This document shows, piece after piece, positions 28,703 through 38,870 of a DNA stretch of 64,000 nt (positions are counted from its first letter, which is position 1; each line of letters starts with the position of its first letter). Source of the DNA: Pseudoduganella albidiflava (GTDB taxonomy: Bacteria > Pseudomonadota > Gammaproteobacteria > Burkholderiales > Burkholderiaceae_D). Position numbers and translations under genes: made by a program. The notes beneath the pieces were generated by a model. It searched no databases. It was not told where the DNA came from and saw only the letters and a list, made by a program, of their open reading frames with translations. The stretch is from assembly GCF_004322755.1 (NCBI RefSeq), contig NZ_CP036401.1:3038001-3102000 (forward strand), given 5' to 3'.

Positions 28703-29776
28703 ATGCACACCCAATCCCCCGTTTCAGACCTTTCATCCCAGCCCTACCCGACGTTGCCGCAAATCCGTGCCTGCGCCGATCGCCTGGGCGGCCGTATCCT
28801 GCACACGCCCGTGTGGCGCTGGCAGACCGGCGTTATCGACGACTACGTTGCCGGGCAGGGTGAAGTCTGGCTGAAGCTGGAACTGTTCCAGAAGACCGGC
28901 ACGTTCAAGCTGCGCGGCGCGCTGAACTGTATCGACGCGCTGGACGAGGCCGGGCGCGCGCGGGGCGTGGTCGCCGTCAGTGCCGGCAACCACGCCGTCG
29001 CCGTGGCCTATACGGCGCGGCTCGCCGGCTGCAGCGCCACCGTGGTGATGCCGCGCCATGCCAGCGGCGCGCGCATCGCCGCCTGCCGCGACCTGGGGGC
29101 CGAGGTGATCCTGATGCCGGATGTTCACCAGGCGTTCGAGCGTGGCAGCGACATCGCGCGCGAGGAAGGGCGCAGCATGCTGCATCCCTACGAGGGGCCG
29201 CTGACGGCGCTGGGCACGGCGACGGTCGGCCTCGAGCTGATGGCCCAGGTACCGGACCTGGACGCGGTGGTGGTGCCGATCGGCGGCGGCGGCCTGTGTG
29301 CCGGCATCGCGGCCGCCGTGAAGCAGGTCAATCCTGGCTGCGCGGTGTACGGCGTGGAACCCTACGGTGCCGACGCGATGTTCCGCAGCTTCCGGTCGGG
29401 GCGCACCGAGTGCCTGGAGCGTGTCGACACCGTGGCGGACAGCCTTGGCGCGCCGCGTACGCTGCCCTACAGCATGGCGGTGTGCCAGCGTTTCGTGGAC
29501 GAGGTGGTGCGCGTGACGGACGATGAGATCTGCCGTGCCATGCTCGACCTGTTCCGCGATGCCAAGCTGGTGGCCGAACCGGCGGCGGCGGTGGCGACGG
29601 CGGCGTTGTTCGGCCCGCTGCGGGCCCGGCTGGCGGACAAGAAAGTCGCGTTGGTGGTGTGCGGGTCGAATATCGACGCGGCGGGATTTGCCGGGTTGCT
29701 CGCGCGTGGCGCGCATGTGCGTGACAGTGCCTCGGGGCCGGGTTTTCCGACGCTGCCAGTACCGGCCGCGCAATGA
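28703..29776 (+). CDS. PLP-dependent threonine/serine dehydratase
   Basis: This 357-residue fold-type II PLP enzyme resembles biosynthetic or catabolic threonine dehydratase and serine racemase. The PLP lysine is Lys69 in GTFKLRGA, the Asn motif is SAGNHAVAVA, and the phosphate-binding loop is GGGGLCAG. There is no C-terminal ACT regulatory domain, which argues against IlvA-type feedback control. ATG 28703 has GGAG 7 nt upstream. Substrate choice (threonine, serine or a hydroxyamino acid) cannot be fixed from sequence. Confidence 0.85.
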   Translation: MHTQSPVSDLSSQPYPTLPQIRACADRLGGRILHTPVWRWQTGVIDDYVAGQGEVWLKLELFQKTGTFKLRGALNCIDALDEAGRARGVVAVSAGNHAVAVAYTARLAGCSATVVMPRHASGARIAACRDLGAEVILMPDVHQAFERGSDIAREEGRSMLHPYEGPLTALGTATVGLELMAQVPDLDAVVVPIGGGGLCAGIAAAVKQVNPGCAVYGVEPYGADAMFRSFRSGRTECLERVDTVADSLGAPRTLPYSMAVCQRFVDEVVRVTDDEICRAMLDLFRDAKLVAEPAAAVATAALFGPLRARLADKKVALVVCGSNIDAAGFAGLLARGAHVRDSASGPGFPTLPVPAAQ

Positions 29777-29782
29777 AAAAAA

Positions 29783-29804
29783 AGCGCTCCACGGAGCGCT
29801 TTTT
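29783..29804. terminator. Bidirectional terminator between the dehydratase and PpiC genes
   Basis: AGCGCTC at 29783-29789 pairs with GAGCGCT at 29794-29800 around CACG. A8 lies on the left and T5 on the right, so it can serve both converging genes. Confidence 0.9.
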
Positions 29805-29820
29805 CTGGGGAACAGCAGGC

Positions 29821-30600
29821 TTACTGGATCTTGGCCTTCTTGACCAGTTCGTCGCGGTAGGTCGCGATCTTGCGCTGGGTGAGGCCCTGCTCGATCTGGC
29901 CTTTGACTTCTTCCAGCGGCGGGAACTTGGCGGCGCGCGAACCTTCCAGCTTGATCACGTGGTAGCCGTATTGCGACTGCACGGGCTTCTCGGTGATCTG
30001 GCCATCCTTCAGGGCGACCATCGCGTCGGAGAACGGCTTGACGAAGTTGGCCGGGCTTGCCCAGTCCAGGTCGCCGCCGTTGGCTGCCGAGCCGGTGTCT
30101 TTCGACTGCTTGGCCAGCTCTTCGAACTTGGCGCCGCCCTTCAGCTTGGCGATGATGTCGGTGGCTTCCTTCTCGGTCGCGACCAGGATGTGGCGGGCGT
30201 GATATTCCTTGTCGCCGTTGGCGGCCTTGGCCTTGTCGTACTCGGCCTTGACTTCGGCATCCTTGACCGGATTCTTCTTCACGTAGTCGGCCAGCATGGC
30301 ATTGATGACGATGCTCTGGCGGGTATTTTCCAGGGCCTGCTTGACGTCAGGCTTGTTGCTGTAGCCTTGCTTGTCCGCTTCCTGCACCATCACTTCGCGG
30401 GCGATCAGGTCCTTCTTGATCGCGTCGCGCAGCTGCGGGCTGTCCGGCTGCTTGCTCTGCGCGGTGACCTGCTTGACCACGGCGTCCAGGCGGGAGGCCG
30501 GGATCGCCTTGCCGTTCACGGTGGCCACGTTCTGGGCGAACGCGGGTACGGCGGCGATGGCGATCAGTGCTGTCAACAGGCGGGCTGGCTTCAAAATCAT
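29821..30600 (-). CDS. Periplasmic PpiC-type peptidyl-prolyl isomerase, copy 1
   Basis: This 259-residue secreted parvulin foldase carries a signal peptide (LLTALIAIAAVPAFA), a SurA-like N-terminal segment and a rotamase domain (about 130-225) with ARHILVATE, NGGDLDW and YGYHVIKLE. ATG 30600 has AGGA upstream; a longer frame to 30660 lacks a signal peptide. It is a close tandem duplicate of the gene at 30697. Both end in the same ELVKKAKIQ tail. It is the last gene of a leftward cluster. Confidence 0.92.
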   Translation of the reverse strand: MILKPARLLTALIAIAAVPAFAQNVATVNGKAIPASRLDAVVKQVTAQSKQPDSPQLRDAIKKDLIAREVMVQEADKQGYSNKPDVKQALENTRQSIVINAMLADYVKKNPVKDAEVKAEYDKAKAANGDKEYHARHILVATEKEATDIIAKLKGGAKFEELAKQSKDTGSAANGGDLDWASPANFVKPFSDAMVALKDGQITEKPVQSQYGYHVIKLEGSRAAKFPPLEEVKGQIEQGLTQRKIATYRDELVKKAKIQ

Positions 30601-30628
30601 GTCACGTCCTATAAAAAAACTGGAGTCT

Positions 30629-30646
30629 GCCCCCGCGCTCGGGGGC
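30629..30646 (-). other. Perfect hairpin between the two PpiC genes
   Basis: GCCCCCG at 30629-30635 pairs with CGGGGGC at 30640-30646 around CGCT. On the minus strand a run of T7 follows about 9 nt after the stem, so it may weaken read-through or stabilise one transcript end rather than stop transcription completely. Confidence 0.55.
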
Positions 30647-30696
30647 CAATTCAAACTCAAACGGGTGCAGGCGCCGCCAACGGGCGCCGGAGCAAT

Positions 30697-31479
30697 TTAC
30701 TGGATCTTGGCCTTCTTGACCAGCTCTTCCTGGTAAGCCTGCAGCTTGCGCTGGGTGAGCGCTTCCTCGATCTGCGGCTTGACTTCGTCGAGCGTCGGCA
30801 GCTTGGCCTGGCGGACATCGTCGACCTTGATCACGTGGAAACCGTTCGGCGTCTGGACCGGCTTTTCCGTCACCTGGCCTTTTTGCAGGCCGACGAATGC
30901 CTTCGAGAACACTTCCGGGAACGCGGACGGCGTTGCCCAGTCCAAGTCGCCGCCGTTATTGGCGCTGCCGGTATCCTTCGACTGCTTGGCCAGGTCCTCG
31001 AACTTGGCGCCGCCCTTCAGCTTGGCGATGATGTCGTTGGCGGCTGCTTCGGTGTCGACCAGGATGTGGCGCACGTGGTATTCCTTGTCGCCCGTTTCCT
31101 TGACGAAGCGGTCGTACTCGGCCTTCACATCGGTATCCTTGACCGGGTTTTTCTTGACGTAGTCGGCCACCATCGCCTGGACGACGAGGGCCTGGCGCGC
31201 ATTTTCCATCTGCTGTTTCACGTCGGCGCTCTTCGCGTAACCCTGCTTTTCAGCTTCCTGCATCAGTACTTCGCGGCTGATCAGGTCTTTCTTGACCATG
31301 TCGCGCAGCTGGGGCGAATCCTGCTGCTGGCCCTGGGCCACTACCTGCTTGACGATCGCATCGGCGCGCGCGGTGGGGATACCCTTGCCGTTGACCACGG
31401 CGATGTTCTGTGCAATAGCGGGAGCCGAAGCAACGGCGATCGATGCAACCAGAATACGGAATGCTGGCTTGAAAGTCAT
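30697..31479 (-). CDS. Periplasmic PpiC-type peptidyl-prolyl isomerase, copy 2
   Basis: The 260-residue product has a signal peptide (ILVASIAVASAPAIA), a SurA-like N-terminal part and a PpiC domain (VRHILVDTE, NGGDLDW, NGFHVIKVD). It aligns with the downstream copy over its whole length with very few indels. The most visible differences are in the charged linker (KAKAANGDKEYH against RFVKETGDKEYH). Duplicate periplasmic parvulins of this kind may differ in client range. Confidence 0.93.
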   Translation of the reverse strand: MTFKPAFRILVASIAVASAPAIAQNIAVVNGKGIPTARADAIVKQVVAQGQQQDSPQLRDMVKKDLISREVLMQEAEKQGYAKSADVKQQMENARQALVVQAMVADYVKKNPVKDTDVKAEYDRFVKETGDKEYHVRHILVDTEAAANDIIAKLKGGAKFEDLAKQSKDTGSANNGGDLDWATPSAFPEVFSKAFVGLQKGQVTEKPVQTPNGFHVIKVDDVRQAKLPTLDEVKPQIEEALTQRKLQAYQEELVKKAKIQ

Positions 31480-31569
31480 TATTATTTCCTACGGGGAAAA
31501 GTTCTTGTCAATCGCGGGAGGAGAAGGGACTTAACGCAAAGAGCAATTCATTCCTACCAAACCGCACAT

Positions 31570-31842
31570 TCAAATTTCCGACGGTGCCACTGCAGTAATG
31601 GCCAATGCATGAATCTCTTTATGCATCATATCGTGCACGGCATCATACACCAGTCGATGACGCGTGACGAGGTTCAGGCCAGCGAATTTCGCTGACGTTA
31701 TCCTTAAGCGGTAATGACCGCCGCCGGACGCCGCGCCGGCATGGCCGGCATGCAGCGCGGATTCATCTTCGAGCGCGATTTCAGCAGGGCCGAGATTGGC
31801 CAGCAGGCGGTCGCGGATCTTTTCGAGGCGTGGATCGTTCAT
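31570..31842 (-). CDS. BolA family protein
   Basis: The 90-residue product has the BolA fold: an N-terminal helix (RLEKIRDRLLANL), a central HYRLRITSAKFAGLNLVTRHRLVYDAV with the conserved invariant His, and the helix before HALAI. BolA proteins work with monothiol glutaredoxins in iron-sulfur cluster handling or transcription control. The start overlaps the yciB stop by 4 nt, showing translational coupling. Placement next to yciB is widely conserved. Confidence 0.92.
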   Translation of the reverse strand: MNDPRLEKIRDRLLANLGPAEIALEDESALHAGHAGAASGGGHYRLRITSAKFAGLNLVTRHRLVYDAVHDMMHKEIHALAITAVAPSEI

Positions 31843-32468
31843 GCTTCATCCTTGATGTGCTTGGACAGGTAAAAGCCTTGCGCCACGAAGAACGCCAGCA
31901 TCAGGCCGGTAACGCCGAATGCCTTGAAGCTCACCCAGGCACCGGTATCGGATTTGAACAGCACGAAGGCGACGAACAGGTTCAGGAAGCCCAGCACGAT
32001 CCAGAACGCGATCCAGGCCATATTCAGGCGCTGCCACACTTCCTCTGGCAGGGCGATCTGCTTTTCCATTGCCATGCGGATCAGGTTCTTGGCGAAGAAA
32101 CGGGAGGCAACCACCATGGCGATCGCAAAGCTCCAGTAAATAATGGTGGGCTTCCACTTGATGAAATTATCATCGTGGAAATAGATCGTCAGGCCGCCGA
32201 AGAATACGAACACGACCATCGATACCCACAGCGCGCCATCCACCTTGCGGCCGCGCAGCAGCAAATAAGCGATCTGCAATGCGGTGGCGACGATACCGGT
32301 GATGGTGGCCAGGATGATCGGCGCCTGGCTGGCCGTGATCGCACCGCCGGAGATAATGCCCGACAGGTTGCCATTGATCAGGCTTTGCGCTGCCTCCTCG
32401 TTGCTGCCGGCCCATTTATAACTGCCGAAGAAAACCAGCAAGGGGAAGATATCAAACAGGAATTTCAT
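31839..32468 (-). CDS. yciB: Inner-membrane septation protein YciB (IspZ family)
   Basis: This 209-residue polytopic inner-membrane protein begins MKFLFDIFPLLVFF and has about five or six hydrophobic segments. YciB proteins affect envelope synthesis and cell division; the exact activity is not known. ATG 32468 gives the canonical N-terminus; ATG 32471 directly before it is an alternative, and the longer frame to 32588 reads into msrB. The gene is 8 bp after msrB and overlaps the BolA gene. Confidence 0.93.
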   Translation of the reverse strand: MKFLFDIFPLLVFFGSYKWAGSNEEAAQSLINGNLSGIISGGAITASQAPIILATITGIVATALQIAYLLLRGRKVDGALWVSMVVFVFFGGLTIYFHDDNFIKWKPTIIYWSFAIAMVVASRFFAKNLIRMAMEKQIALPEEVWQRLNMAWIAFWIVLGFLNLFVAFVLFKSDTGAWVSFKAFGVTGLMLAFFVAQGFYLSKHIKDEA

Positions 32469-32476
32469 CATGGTGA

Positions 32477-32884
32477 TTAAGCGTCCGGAGTAAAACGGAG
32501 CGCCGCGGAATTGATGCAGTAACGCAGGCCGGTGGGCGGCGGACCGTCCGGGAATACATGGCCCAGGTGCGCATCGCAGACGGCGCAAATGATTTCGGTG
32601 CGCAGCATACCATGGGAACGGTCGACTTTCTCGATCACATTTTCAGGATCGATGGCTTCGAAATAACTGGGCCAGCCGCAGCCGGATTCGAATTTCGCAT
32701 CCGAGCGGAACAGCGGCGTATTGCAGCAGACGCAGGTATATATGCCCGGCTCGTGGTGATCCCAGTATTTGCCGGTAAAAGCCCGTTCGGTGGCGGCGTG
32801 GCGGGTCACCTGGTATTGCATCGGATCCAGTTCGGCGCGCCATTCGGCGTCCGATTTCACCACTTTCTTTGTTTGATCGCTCAT
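32477..32884 (-). CDS. msrB: Peptide-methionine (R)-S-oxide reductase MsrB
   Basis: This 135-residue enzyme reduces the R-form of methionine sulfoxide. The zinc-binding Cys pairs are in YTCVCC and CAVC. The catalytic Cys lies in the conserved RYCINSAAL near the C-terminus. The motif SGCGWPSY is typical of the family. It is followed closely by yciB and bolA and preceded by selO, a redox-linked pseudokinase, suggesting a shared oxidative-stress context. Confidence 0.97.
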   Translation of the reverse strand: MSDQTKKVVKSDAEWRAELDPMQYQVTRHAATERAFTGKYWDHHEPGIYTCVCCNTPLFRSDAKFESGCGWPSYFEAIDPENVIEKVDRSHGMLRTEIICAVCDAHLGHVFPDGPPPTGLRYCINSAALRFTPDA

Positions 32885-32902
32885 GATTTCCAGTATGTCG
32901 AT

Positions 32903-32977
32903 AATTTGGTGTGTACAGCGTCGGTGTGTACAGTGTCGCGGTGTACAGCTTGGGAATGAACAGGGTCAGGATGAACA
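32903..32977. repeat. 15-bp tandem array across the selO stop codon
   Basis: Five 15-bp units lie end to end at 32903, 32918, 32933, 32948 and 32963. Read on the minus strand they are of the form TGT(A/T)CA-N9. The first minus-strand unit contains the selO TGA at 32966-32968; the same position reads CCA, CGA, CGA and CAA in the others. Confidence 0.9.
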
Positions 32978-34465
32978 GCTGACTTCCAGGCCGGCGGCCC
33001 AGTCCGGTGGCAGGGCCGCATAGCTTTCGTGCTCCGGCTGTTCGTCGAACGGGCGCTCCAGCACGGCGAGCAGGCGCTGCACTTCGGAGAAATCCTTGTG
33101 CTGCGCCTTGTCGATCGCCACCTGGGCCAGGTAATTGCGCAGCACGTATTTGGGATTGACGGCATTCATGGCCGCCTGGCGCGCGGCGTCGACGCTGTTC
33201 TCGGCACGCAGCCGCTCGCGGTACTTGACGGCCCACGCATCGAATGCCGGGCGATCGATGAACAGGTCCCGCAGCGGTTCGTCGCCCTCGGCCGAGCCGG
33301 CGCGCAGGCTGCCCAGCCGGCGGAAGAACAGCGTGAAGTCGGCGTGGTTCGCCTGCAGCAGGCCGAACATCTCGTCCAGCAGCGCGCGGTCGGCCTCGCG
33401 GCTTTCCTTGAGGCCCAGCTTGGCATGCAGCAGGTCGTCGACCGTGGCGCCGAACACGCCCTGGTAGACGTCCAGCGCTTCCTGGGTCTGTTCGACCGAA
33501 CCGATCAGCGGAACCAGTGCCTGCGCCAGCGCATAGCAGTTCCAGTGGCCGATCTGCGGCTGCATCGCATACGAGTAGCGGCCGCCCTGGTCGGTATGGT
33601 TGCAGATGTGCTGTGCGTTGAACGCTTCCATGAAGCCGAACGGGCCGTAGTCCAGCGTCTGGCCGAGGATCGACATATTGTCGGTGTTCATCACGCCGTG
33701 CATGAAGCCGACCGATTGCCACTGCGCGATCAGGCGCGCGGTGCGGCGCGTGACTTCCTCGAGCAGGGCCGCATAGGGATTTTCCTCGTCGCGCAAGGCG
33801 GGATAGAAACGGTCGATCACGTAGTCCGCCAGGATGCGCAGCCGGGCTTCGTCATTGCGGTAGAACCAGTGTTCGAACGAACCGAAACGCACGAAGGTGG
33901 GCGCCATGCGCACCACCACGGCGGCCGTTTCGATCGTCTCGCGGACGATGCCCTGGTCCGAGCCGATCACGGACAAGGCGCGCGTGGTGGGGATGCCCAG
34001 CGCATGCATCGCCTCGGAACACAGGAATTCGCGGATCGACGAGCGCAGCACGGCGCGGCCGTCGCCCATCCGCGAATACGGTGTCAGGCCGGCGCCCTTC
34101 AGCTGCAGCTCGACCGGGCCGGTATCGGTGGACACGTCGCCGAGCAGGATCGCACGGCCGTCGCCGAGCTGGCCCGCCCAGACGCCGAACTGGTGGCCGG
34201 AATACACGGCCGACAGGGGTTCGGCGCGGTCGGGCACGCGGTTGCCGACAAGGACGTCGATCGCATCGGCATCGAGCGCGGCGGGATCGAGGCCGATCAG
34301 TCGCGCGGCGCTGCCGCTGATGGCGACCGGGTAGGGGGCCGGGAGCGGCGTCGGCATGAGCCGCGTATAAAACTCGGGCGGAAGCGACGCAAACGAGTTT
34401 TCCAGGGGGAGGGTAAAGGCAGCGATGGCGGTTCCTGACTGGCAAAGTGGGTTCTGGTGGGTCAC
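32966..34465 (-). CDS. selO: SelO family protein adenylyltransferase (pseudokinase)
   Basis: SelO proteins transfer AMP to hydroxyl side chains using an inverted ATP pose, with links to redox control. The product is about 499 residues from GTG 34465. Visible motifs are [34 protein letters not shown] and the catalytic [13 protein letters not shown] followed by DYGPFGF. The common C-terminal Cys is present as SCSS at the very end. The start is uncertain because no good ribosome-binding site is visible; an in-frame ATG at 34582 would add 39 unrelated residues. The stop lies in a 15-bp tandem array. Confidence 0.92.
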   Translation of the reverse strand: MTHQNPLCQSGTAIAAFTLPLENSFASLPPEFYTRLMPTPLPAPYPVAISGSAARLIGLDPAALDADAIDVLVGNRVPDRAEPLSAVYSGHQFGVWAGQLGDGRAILLGDVSTDTGPVELQLKGAGLTPYSRMGDGRAVLRSSIREFLCSEAMHALGIPTTRALSVIGSDQGIVRETIETAAVVVRMAPTFVRFGSFEHWFYRNDEARLRILADYVIDRFYPALRDEENPYAALLEEVTRRTARLIAQWQSVGFMHGVMNTDNMSILGQTLDYGPFGFMEAFNAQHICNHTDQGGRYSYAMQPQIGHWNCYALAQALVPLIGSVEQTQEALDVYQGVFGATVDDLLHAKLGLKESREADRALLDEMFGLLQANHADFTLFFRRLGSLRAGSAEGDEPLRDLFIDRPAFDAWAVKYRERLRAENSVDAARQAAMNAVNPKYVLRNYLAQVAIDKAQHKDFSEVQRLLAVLERPFDEQPEHESYAALPPDWAAGLEVSCSS

Positions 34466-34580
34466 TTGAGCGGATTTTACCCCAGCCCGTAAAAAGGGGC
34501 GGACGCGGCACCGGCAAATAGCACGGTCGGACGTTTGCGGGTATAGTTCGCGGACCCATCCACAGAAGAGGACCCGAGAC

Positions 34581-36665
34581 ATGAGTGCGGATTACGCCCT
34601 GCACGGCACCGTGGCCGTCATCACGTTGAACAACCCGCCCGTGAACGGGCTTGGCCTGGTGACGCGCACCGCCGCCGTCGACGGTATCCGCCGCGCCCAG
34701 GACGACCCGGCCGTGACGGCCATCGTCATTACCGGCGCCGGCAAGGCGTTTTCCGGCGGCGCCGATATCCGCGAGTTCAATTCCCCGAAGGCCCTGACGG
34801 AACCGACGCTGCACACGCTGATCCGTACCGCCGAGGAATCGGCGAAGCCGGTGGTGGCGGCGATCCACAGCGTGTGCATGGGCGGCGGCCTGGAGCTGTC
34901 GCTGGGCTGCCACTACCGCGTGGCGCTGCCGGGCGCGCAGGTGGCCCTGCCGGAAGTGAAGCTGGGCCTGCTGCCGGGAGCGGGCGGCACCCAGCGCCTG
35001 CCGCGCGCGATCGGGCTCGAGCCGGCGCTGGAGATGATCGTGTCGGGCAATCCGGTGCTGTCCGAAAGGCTGCCCGCGCTGTTCGACGAAGTGTTCGCGC
35101 CCGGTACGGACCTGGTGGCGGCGGCAGTGGCGTTCGCGGAGAAAATCGCGCCGGTGCGGCCGCTGCCGAAGGTGCGCGACCGGCAGGCGGCGCATGCCGA
35201 TGCTGCGGCGTTCCTGCAGGCCGCGCGCGCGCGCGTTGCGGCGGCGGCCGGACCGTTCCCGGCGCCGCTCGAATGTGTCGAGACCATCGCGGCGGCGGTC
35301 TCGATGCCGTTCGAACAAGGCCTGGCATTCGAGCGCGAACGCTTCATGCACCTGATCGGCACGCCCGAATCGCGCGCATTGCGCCATGCGTTCTTCGCGG
35401 AGCGCGAGGCGGCGAAAGTGCCGGGCGTGCCGGCCGATACGCCGCGGCGGCCCGTCGAGCAGGCGGCCGTGATCGGCGCCGGCACGATGGGCAGCGGCAT
35501 CGCCATGGCCTTTGCCAACGCCGGCATTCCCGTCATGCTGCTCGAGTCGTCGCCCGAGGCACTGGACAAGGGATTGACGGCGATCCGCGCTCACTACGAC
35601 GGTGCGGTCGGCAAGGGCAAGCTCACGCCGGAACAGCTGGCGCGGCGCATGGCCCTGATCACCGGTACGGTGCAAAGCGCGGAGATTGCGGGAGCGGACA
35701 TCGTCATCGAAGCGGTGTTCGAAGACATGGCCGTCAAGGAAGCGGTGTTCCGGCAACTGGACGATGTGATGAAGCCGGGGGCGATCCTGGCCACCAATAC
35801 GTCGACGCTGGACGTGGACCGGATCGCCGCCGTCACGCGGCGGCCGCAGGATGTGATCGGGACTCACTTCTTCAGCCCCGCGCACGTAATGAAGCTGCTG
35901 GAGATCGTGCGTGGCCGCGCGACCGGCAACGACGTGCTTGCGACGGTGCTGGCGCTGGCGAAGCGGCTGAAGAAGACGGGCGTGGTGTCGGGCGTGTGCG
36001 ATGGCTTCATCGGCAACCGGATGATCGAGCAATACATCCGGCAGGCCGGCTTCCTGCTGGAGGAAGGCTGCACGCCCGCCCAGGTGGACGGCGCGCTGGA
36101 GCGGTTCGGCTTGGCGATGGGGCCGTTCCGGATGAGTGACCTGGCGGGCAACGATATCGGCTGGGCGATCCGCAAGCGGCGCGCCGCCGAGCGGCCCGGC
36201 ATGACGTATTCGAAGGTGGCCGACCTGCTGTGCGAACTGGGACGGTTCGGCCAGAAGACCGGCGCCGGCTGGTATGACTACCGCCCCGGCGACCGGACGC
36301 CGCACCCGAGCGCGCAGGTCGACGCGCTGATCGTCGATCATGCCCGGCAAGCCGGTATCGCACCGCGCCGTATCGGCGACGAGGAAATCGTCGAGCGGCT
36401 GGTGTACGCGCTGGTTAACGAAGGGGCGCTGATACTGGAAGAAGGGATCGCCCTGCGCGCATCGGACATCGACATGGTCTATCTGACGGGTTACGGTTTC
36501 CCGCTGTACCGAGGCGGCCCGATGTTCCATGCCGATACGGTGGGCTTGCCGAACGTGCTGGCGGCGATCGAGCGCTTTGCCGCGGGCGCCCATGGCGAAG
36601 CGTGGCGGCCGGCGCCGCTGCTGGTGCGGCTGGCGGCCGAGGGCAGGGGGTTCAACGACCGCTGA
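34581..36665 (+). CDS. Fused enoyl-CoA hydratase / 3-hydroxyacyl-CoA dehydrogenase
   Basis: This 694-residue multifunctional beta-oxidation enzyme has an N-terminal crotonase domain (about 1-190) with [15 protein letters not shown] and the oxyanion motif [15 protein letters not shown]. The NAD-binding dehydrogenase domain begins near 293 with [12 protein letters not shown]. Two C-terminal helical dehydrogenase domains follow, including [16 protein letters not shown] and CDGFIGNRM. It acts on fatty acyl-CoA or related ring-cleavage intermediates. No thiolase gene is adjacent. The start ATG 34581 follows GAAGAGGACC. Confidence 0.93.
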   Translation: MSADYALHGTVAVITLNNPPVNGLGLVTRTAAVDGIRRAQDDPAVTAIVITGAGKAFSGGADIREFNSPKALTEPTLHTLIRTAEESAKPVVAAIHSVCMGGGLELSLGCHYRVALPGAQVALPEVKLGLLPGAGGTQRLPRAIGLEPALEMIVSGNPVLSERLPALFDEVFAPGTDLVAAAVAFAEKIAPVRPLPKVRDRQAAHADAAAFLQAARARVAAAAGPFPAPLECVETIAAAVSMPFEQGLAFERERFMHLIGTPESRALRHAFFAEREAAKVPGVPADTPRRPVEQAAVIGAGTMGSGIAMAFANAGIPVMLLESSPEALDKGLTAIRAHYDGAVGKGKLTPEQLARRMALITGTVQSAEIAGADIVIEAVFEDMAVKEAVFRQLDDVMKPGAILATNTSTLDVDRIAAVTRRPQDVIGTHFFSPAHVMKLLEIVRGRATGNDVLATVLALAKRLKKTGVVSGVCDGFIGNRMIEQYIRQAGFLLEEGCTPAQVDGALERFGLAMGPFRMSDLAGNDIGWAIRKRRAAERPGMTYSKVADLLCELGRFGQKTGAGWYDYRPGDRTPHPSAQVDALIVDHARQAGIAPRRIGDEEIVERLVYALVNEGALILEEGIALRASDIDMVYLTGYGFPLYRGGPMFHADTVGLPNVLAAIERFAAGAHGEAWRPAPLLVRLAAEGRGFNDR

Positions 36666-36675
36666 CGCGGTTCTT

Positions 36676-37212
36676 TCAGCCGATCTGCTTGCGCATCCGC
36701 GCCAGCGGTACCATGACGCCGCCGGGCAGGTCGAGCTCGAATTCTTCCACTGCCTGGTAGCCAGCGGAACGGTACAGCGGCACGCCAGGCAGGGTGGCCG
36801 CCATCTCCAGCGCCGTGAACCCGGCGCGGGCCGCTTCGGCTTCGCAGTGGCGTATCAGCAGGGTGCCCAGACCCTGGCGGGCCGCGGCGGGGTCGACGAA
36901 GAACGCGCGGATGCGGCCGGGCTGCGTGGCCGGATCGAGCAGCGGATCGACGCCGGATTTCATCCGGTCGGCACCGAACAGGGTGGCACGCTTGCTCCAG
37001 CCGCCGCAGGCCAGCGGCACGCCATCACGCTCGATGACGAAATACGTGCCGTCCCGTATCAGCTGGGTGTCGACGCCGAACACGTGGCGTGTCACGGCCT
37101 GCGCCTGGGCATCCGTGTAGAACCCCTTGCTGAGCCCGATACCCGACCGGGCGATCAGCGATTCCAGCGCGGGGATGTCCTCCGGTGTTGCGATGCGCAG
37201 CGTGGCAGTCAT
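36676..37212 (-). CDS. GNAT family N-acetyltransferase
   Basis: The product is 178 residues. The GNAT core shows beta-4 AFFVDPAAARQGLGTLLIRHCEAEA, which includes the acetyl-CoA pyrophosphate loop, and the C-terminal LPGVPLYRSAGY. The acceptor is unknown. It lies 10 bp after nadB on the same strand and is probably co-transcribed, but no functional link with NAD synthesis is evident. Confidence 0.88.
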   Translation of the reverse strand: MTATLRIATPEDIPALESLIARSGIGLSKGFYTDAQAQAVTRHVFGVDTQLIRDGTYFVIERDGVPLACGGWSKRATLFGADRMKSGVDPLLDPATQPGRIRAFFVDPAAARQGLGTLLIRHCEAEAARAGFTALEMAATLPGVPLYRSAGYQAVEEFELDLPGGVMVPLARMRKQIG

Positions 37213-37222
37213 CGGCTTTCCG

Positions 37223-38836
37223 TCAGCGGCGGTTGGGCGTCAGGATGGTCGGCAGGGCCTTCGGCAGCGTTTCCGGATAGTCGCGCGAGAAGTGCAGGCC
37301 ACGGCTCTCGCGGCGCTGCAGCGCGCTGTTGACGATCAGCGCGGCCACGTCGACCAGGTTGCGCAACTCCAGCAAGTCGGCCGTGATGCGGAAGTTGCGG
37401 TAGTACTCGTCGATCTCTTCCTTCAGCAGGGAAATGCGGTGCTGCGCGCGTTCCAGGCGCTTGGTGGTGCGGACGATGCCCACGTAGTTCCACATCGAGC
37501 GGCGCAGTTCATCCCAGTTGTGGGCGATGACGACTTCCTCGTCCGCATCGGTGACGCGGCTTTCATCCCAATCCGGCAGGTAGGGCGTGCCATTCTTTTC
37601 CTTCGACAGGATGTCCTGCGCGCAGGCACGGCCGATGACGACGCATTCGAGCAGCGAATTGCTGGCCAGGCGGTTGGCGCCGTGCAGGCCGGTGCAGGCG
37701 GTCTCGCCGACGGCGTACAGGCCGGGGAGGTCGGTGCGGCCCAGCATGTCGGTGACCACGCCGCCGCAGGTGTAGTGGGCTGCCGGCACCACCGGGATCG
37801 GCTCCTTCGTGATGTCGATGCCCAGTTCCAGGCAGCGCGCGTAAATGGTGGGGAAGTGCTCGATCAGGAAGTCGGCCGGCTTGTGGCTGATGTCCAGGTG
37901 CACGTAGTCCAGGCCGCGCTTCTTGATCTCGAAGTCGATGGCGCGCGCCACCACGTCGCGCGGCGCCAGTTCGGCACGCGGATCGTGGGCCAGCATGAAG
38001 CGCTGGCCGGCGGCCGCTCCCGCTTCGGGCGGCAGCTTCAGCAGGCCGCCTTCGCCGCGCATGGCTTCCGTGATCAGGAACGATTTCGCATACGGGTGGT
38101 ACAGGCAGGTGGGGTGGAACTGGATGAACTCCATGTTGGCGACGCGGCAGCCGGCGCGCCAGGCCATCGCGATGCCGTCGCCGCTCGCCGTGTCGGGATT
38201 GGTCGTGTAGAGATAGACCTTGCCGGCACCGCCCGTGCACATCACCGTGTGTTCGGCGGCCACCGTGTGGACTTCGCCGTTGCGGACATCCTGCACGTAC
38301 AGGCCGTGGCACTTCGGCTGCGCATTGCGGTTGGCCGGACGGGGACCCAGCTTGTCGGAGGTGATCAGGTCGATCGCGCAATGGTGCTCGAACAGGATGA
38401 TGTTCGGATGGGCGCGAACCTTCTCTTCCAGCGTGACCTGCACTGCGTGGCCGGTGGCGTCGGCCGCGTGAATGATGCGGCGCTGGCTGTGGCCACCCTC
38501 GCGCGTCAGGTGGAAGCCCAGTTCCGCCGTGGTGTCGCGGGTGAACGGCACGCCCTGCGCGATCAGCCATTCGATCGCTTCGCGGCCATGTTCGACGATG
38601 TACCGGGTGGCGCCTTCGTCGCACAGGCCGGCGCCGGCGACCAGGGTGTCTTCGATATGTTCGGCATGGCTGTCGCCCGAATCGAGGACGGCGGCGATGC
38701 CGCCCTGGGCCCAGTTGCTGGCCCCATCCAGCAGCTCGCGCTTGGAAATGATGGCAACCCGGCGCGTTTCGGCCAGGTGCAGGGCAACCGACAGGCCGGC
38801 CAGCCCGCTGCCGACGATGGCTACGTCAAATTTCAT
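37223..38836 (-). CDS. nadB: L-aspartate oxidase
   Basis: This FAD enzyme oxidises aspartate to iminoaspartate, the first step of de novo NAD synthesis. The 537 residues start [19 protein letters not shown], the dinucleotide-binding fold. They contain the family motifs [33 protein letters not shown] and [16 protein letters not shown]. The C-terminal helical domain matches the succinate dehydrogenase/fumarate reductase family. No nadA or nadC is adjacent. A likely promoter at 38871-38899 is followed by a 14-bp palindrome at its start point. Confidence 0.95.
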   Translation of the reverse strand: MKFDVAIVGSGLAGLSVALHLAETRRVAIISKRELLDGASNWAQGGIAAVLDSGDSHAEHIEDTLVAGAGLCDEGATRYIVEHGREAIEWLIAQGVPFTRDTTAELGFHLTREGGHSQRRIIHAADATGHAVQVTLEEKVRAHPNIILFEHHCAIDLITSDKLGPRPANRNAQPKCHGLYVQDVRNGEVHTVAAEHTVMCTGGAGKVYLYTTNPDTASGDGIAMAWRAGCRVANMEFIQFHPTCLYHPYAKSFLITEAMRGEGGLLKLPPEAGAAAGQRFMLAHDPRAELAPRDVVARAIDFEIKKRGLDYVHLDISHKPADFLIEHFPTIYARCLELGIDITKEPIPVVPAAHYTCGGVVTDMLGRTDLPGLYAVGETACTGLHGANRLASNSLLECVVIGRACAQDILSKEKNGTPYLPDWDESRVTDADEEVVIAHNWDELRRSMWNYVGIVRTTKRLERAQHRISLLKEEIDEYYRNFRITADLLELRNLVDVAALIVNSALQRRESRGLHFSRDYPETLPKALPTILTPNRR

Positions 38837-38849
38837 GGTGAGGAAGGTA

Positions 38850-38863
38850 TTTTTCGCGAAAAA
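38850..38863. promoter_or_regulatory. 14-bp perfect palindrome in front of nadB
   Basis: TTTTTCGCGAAAAA lies 13 bp before the nadB start and just downstream of the predicted transcription start near 38864. Position and symmetry suit an operator; part of the symmetry could be chance because of the A/T runs. Confidence 0.45.
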
Positions 38864-38870
38864 GAACATG

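Noticed and set aside
28354..28710. 118-codon minus-strand frame between the LysR and dehydratase genes
   Set aside because: No domain, no clear ribosome-binding site and overlap with both flanking genes.
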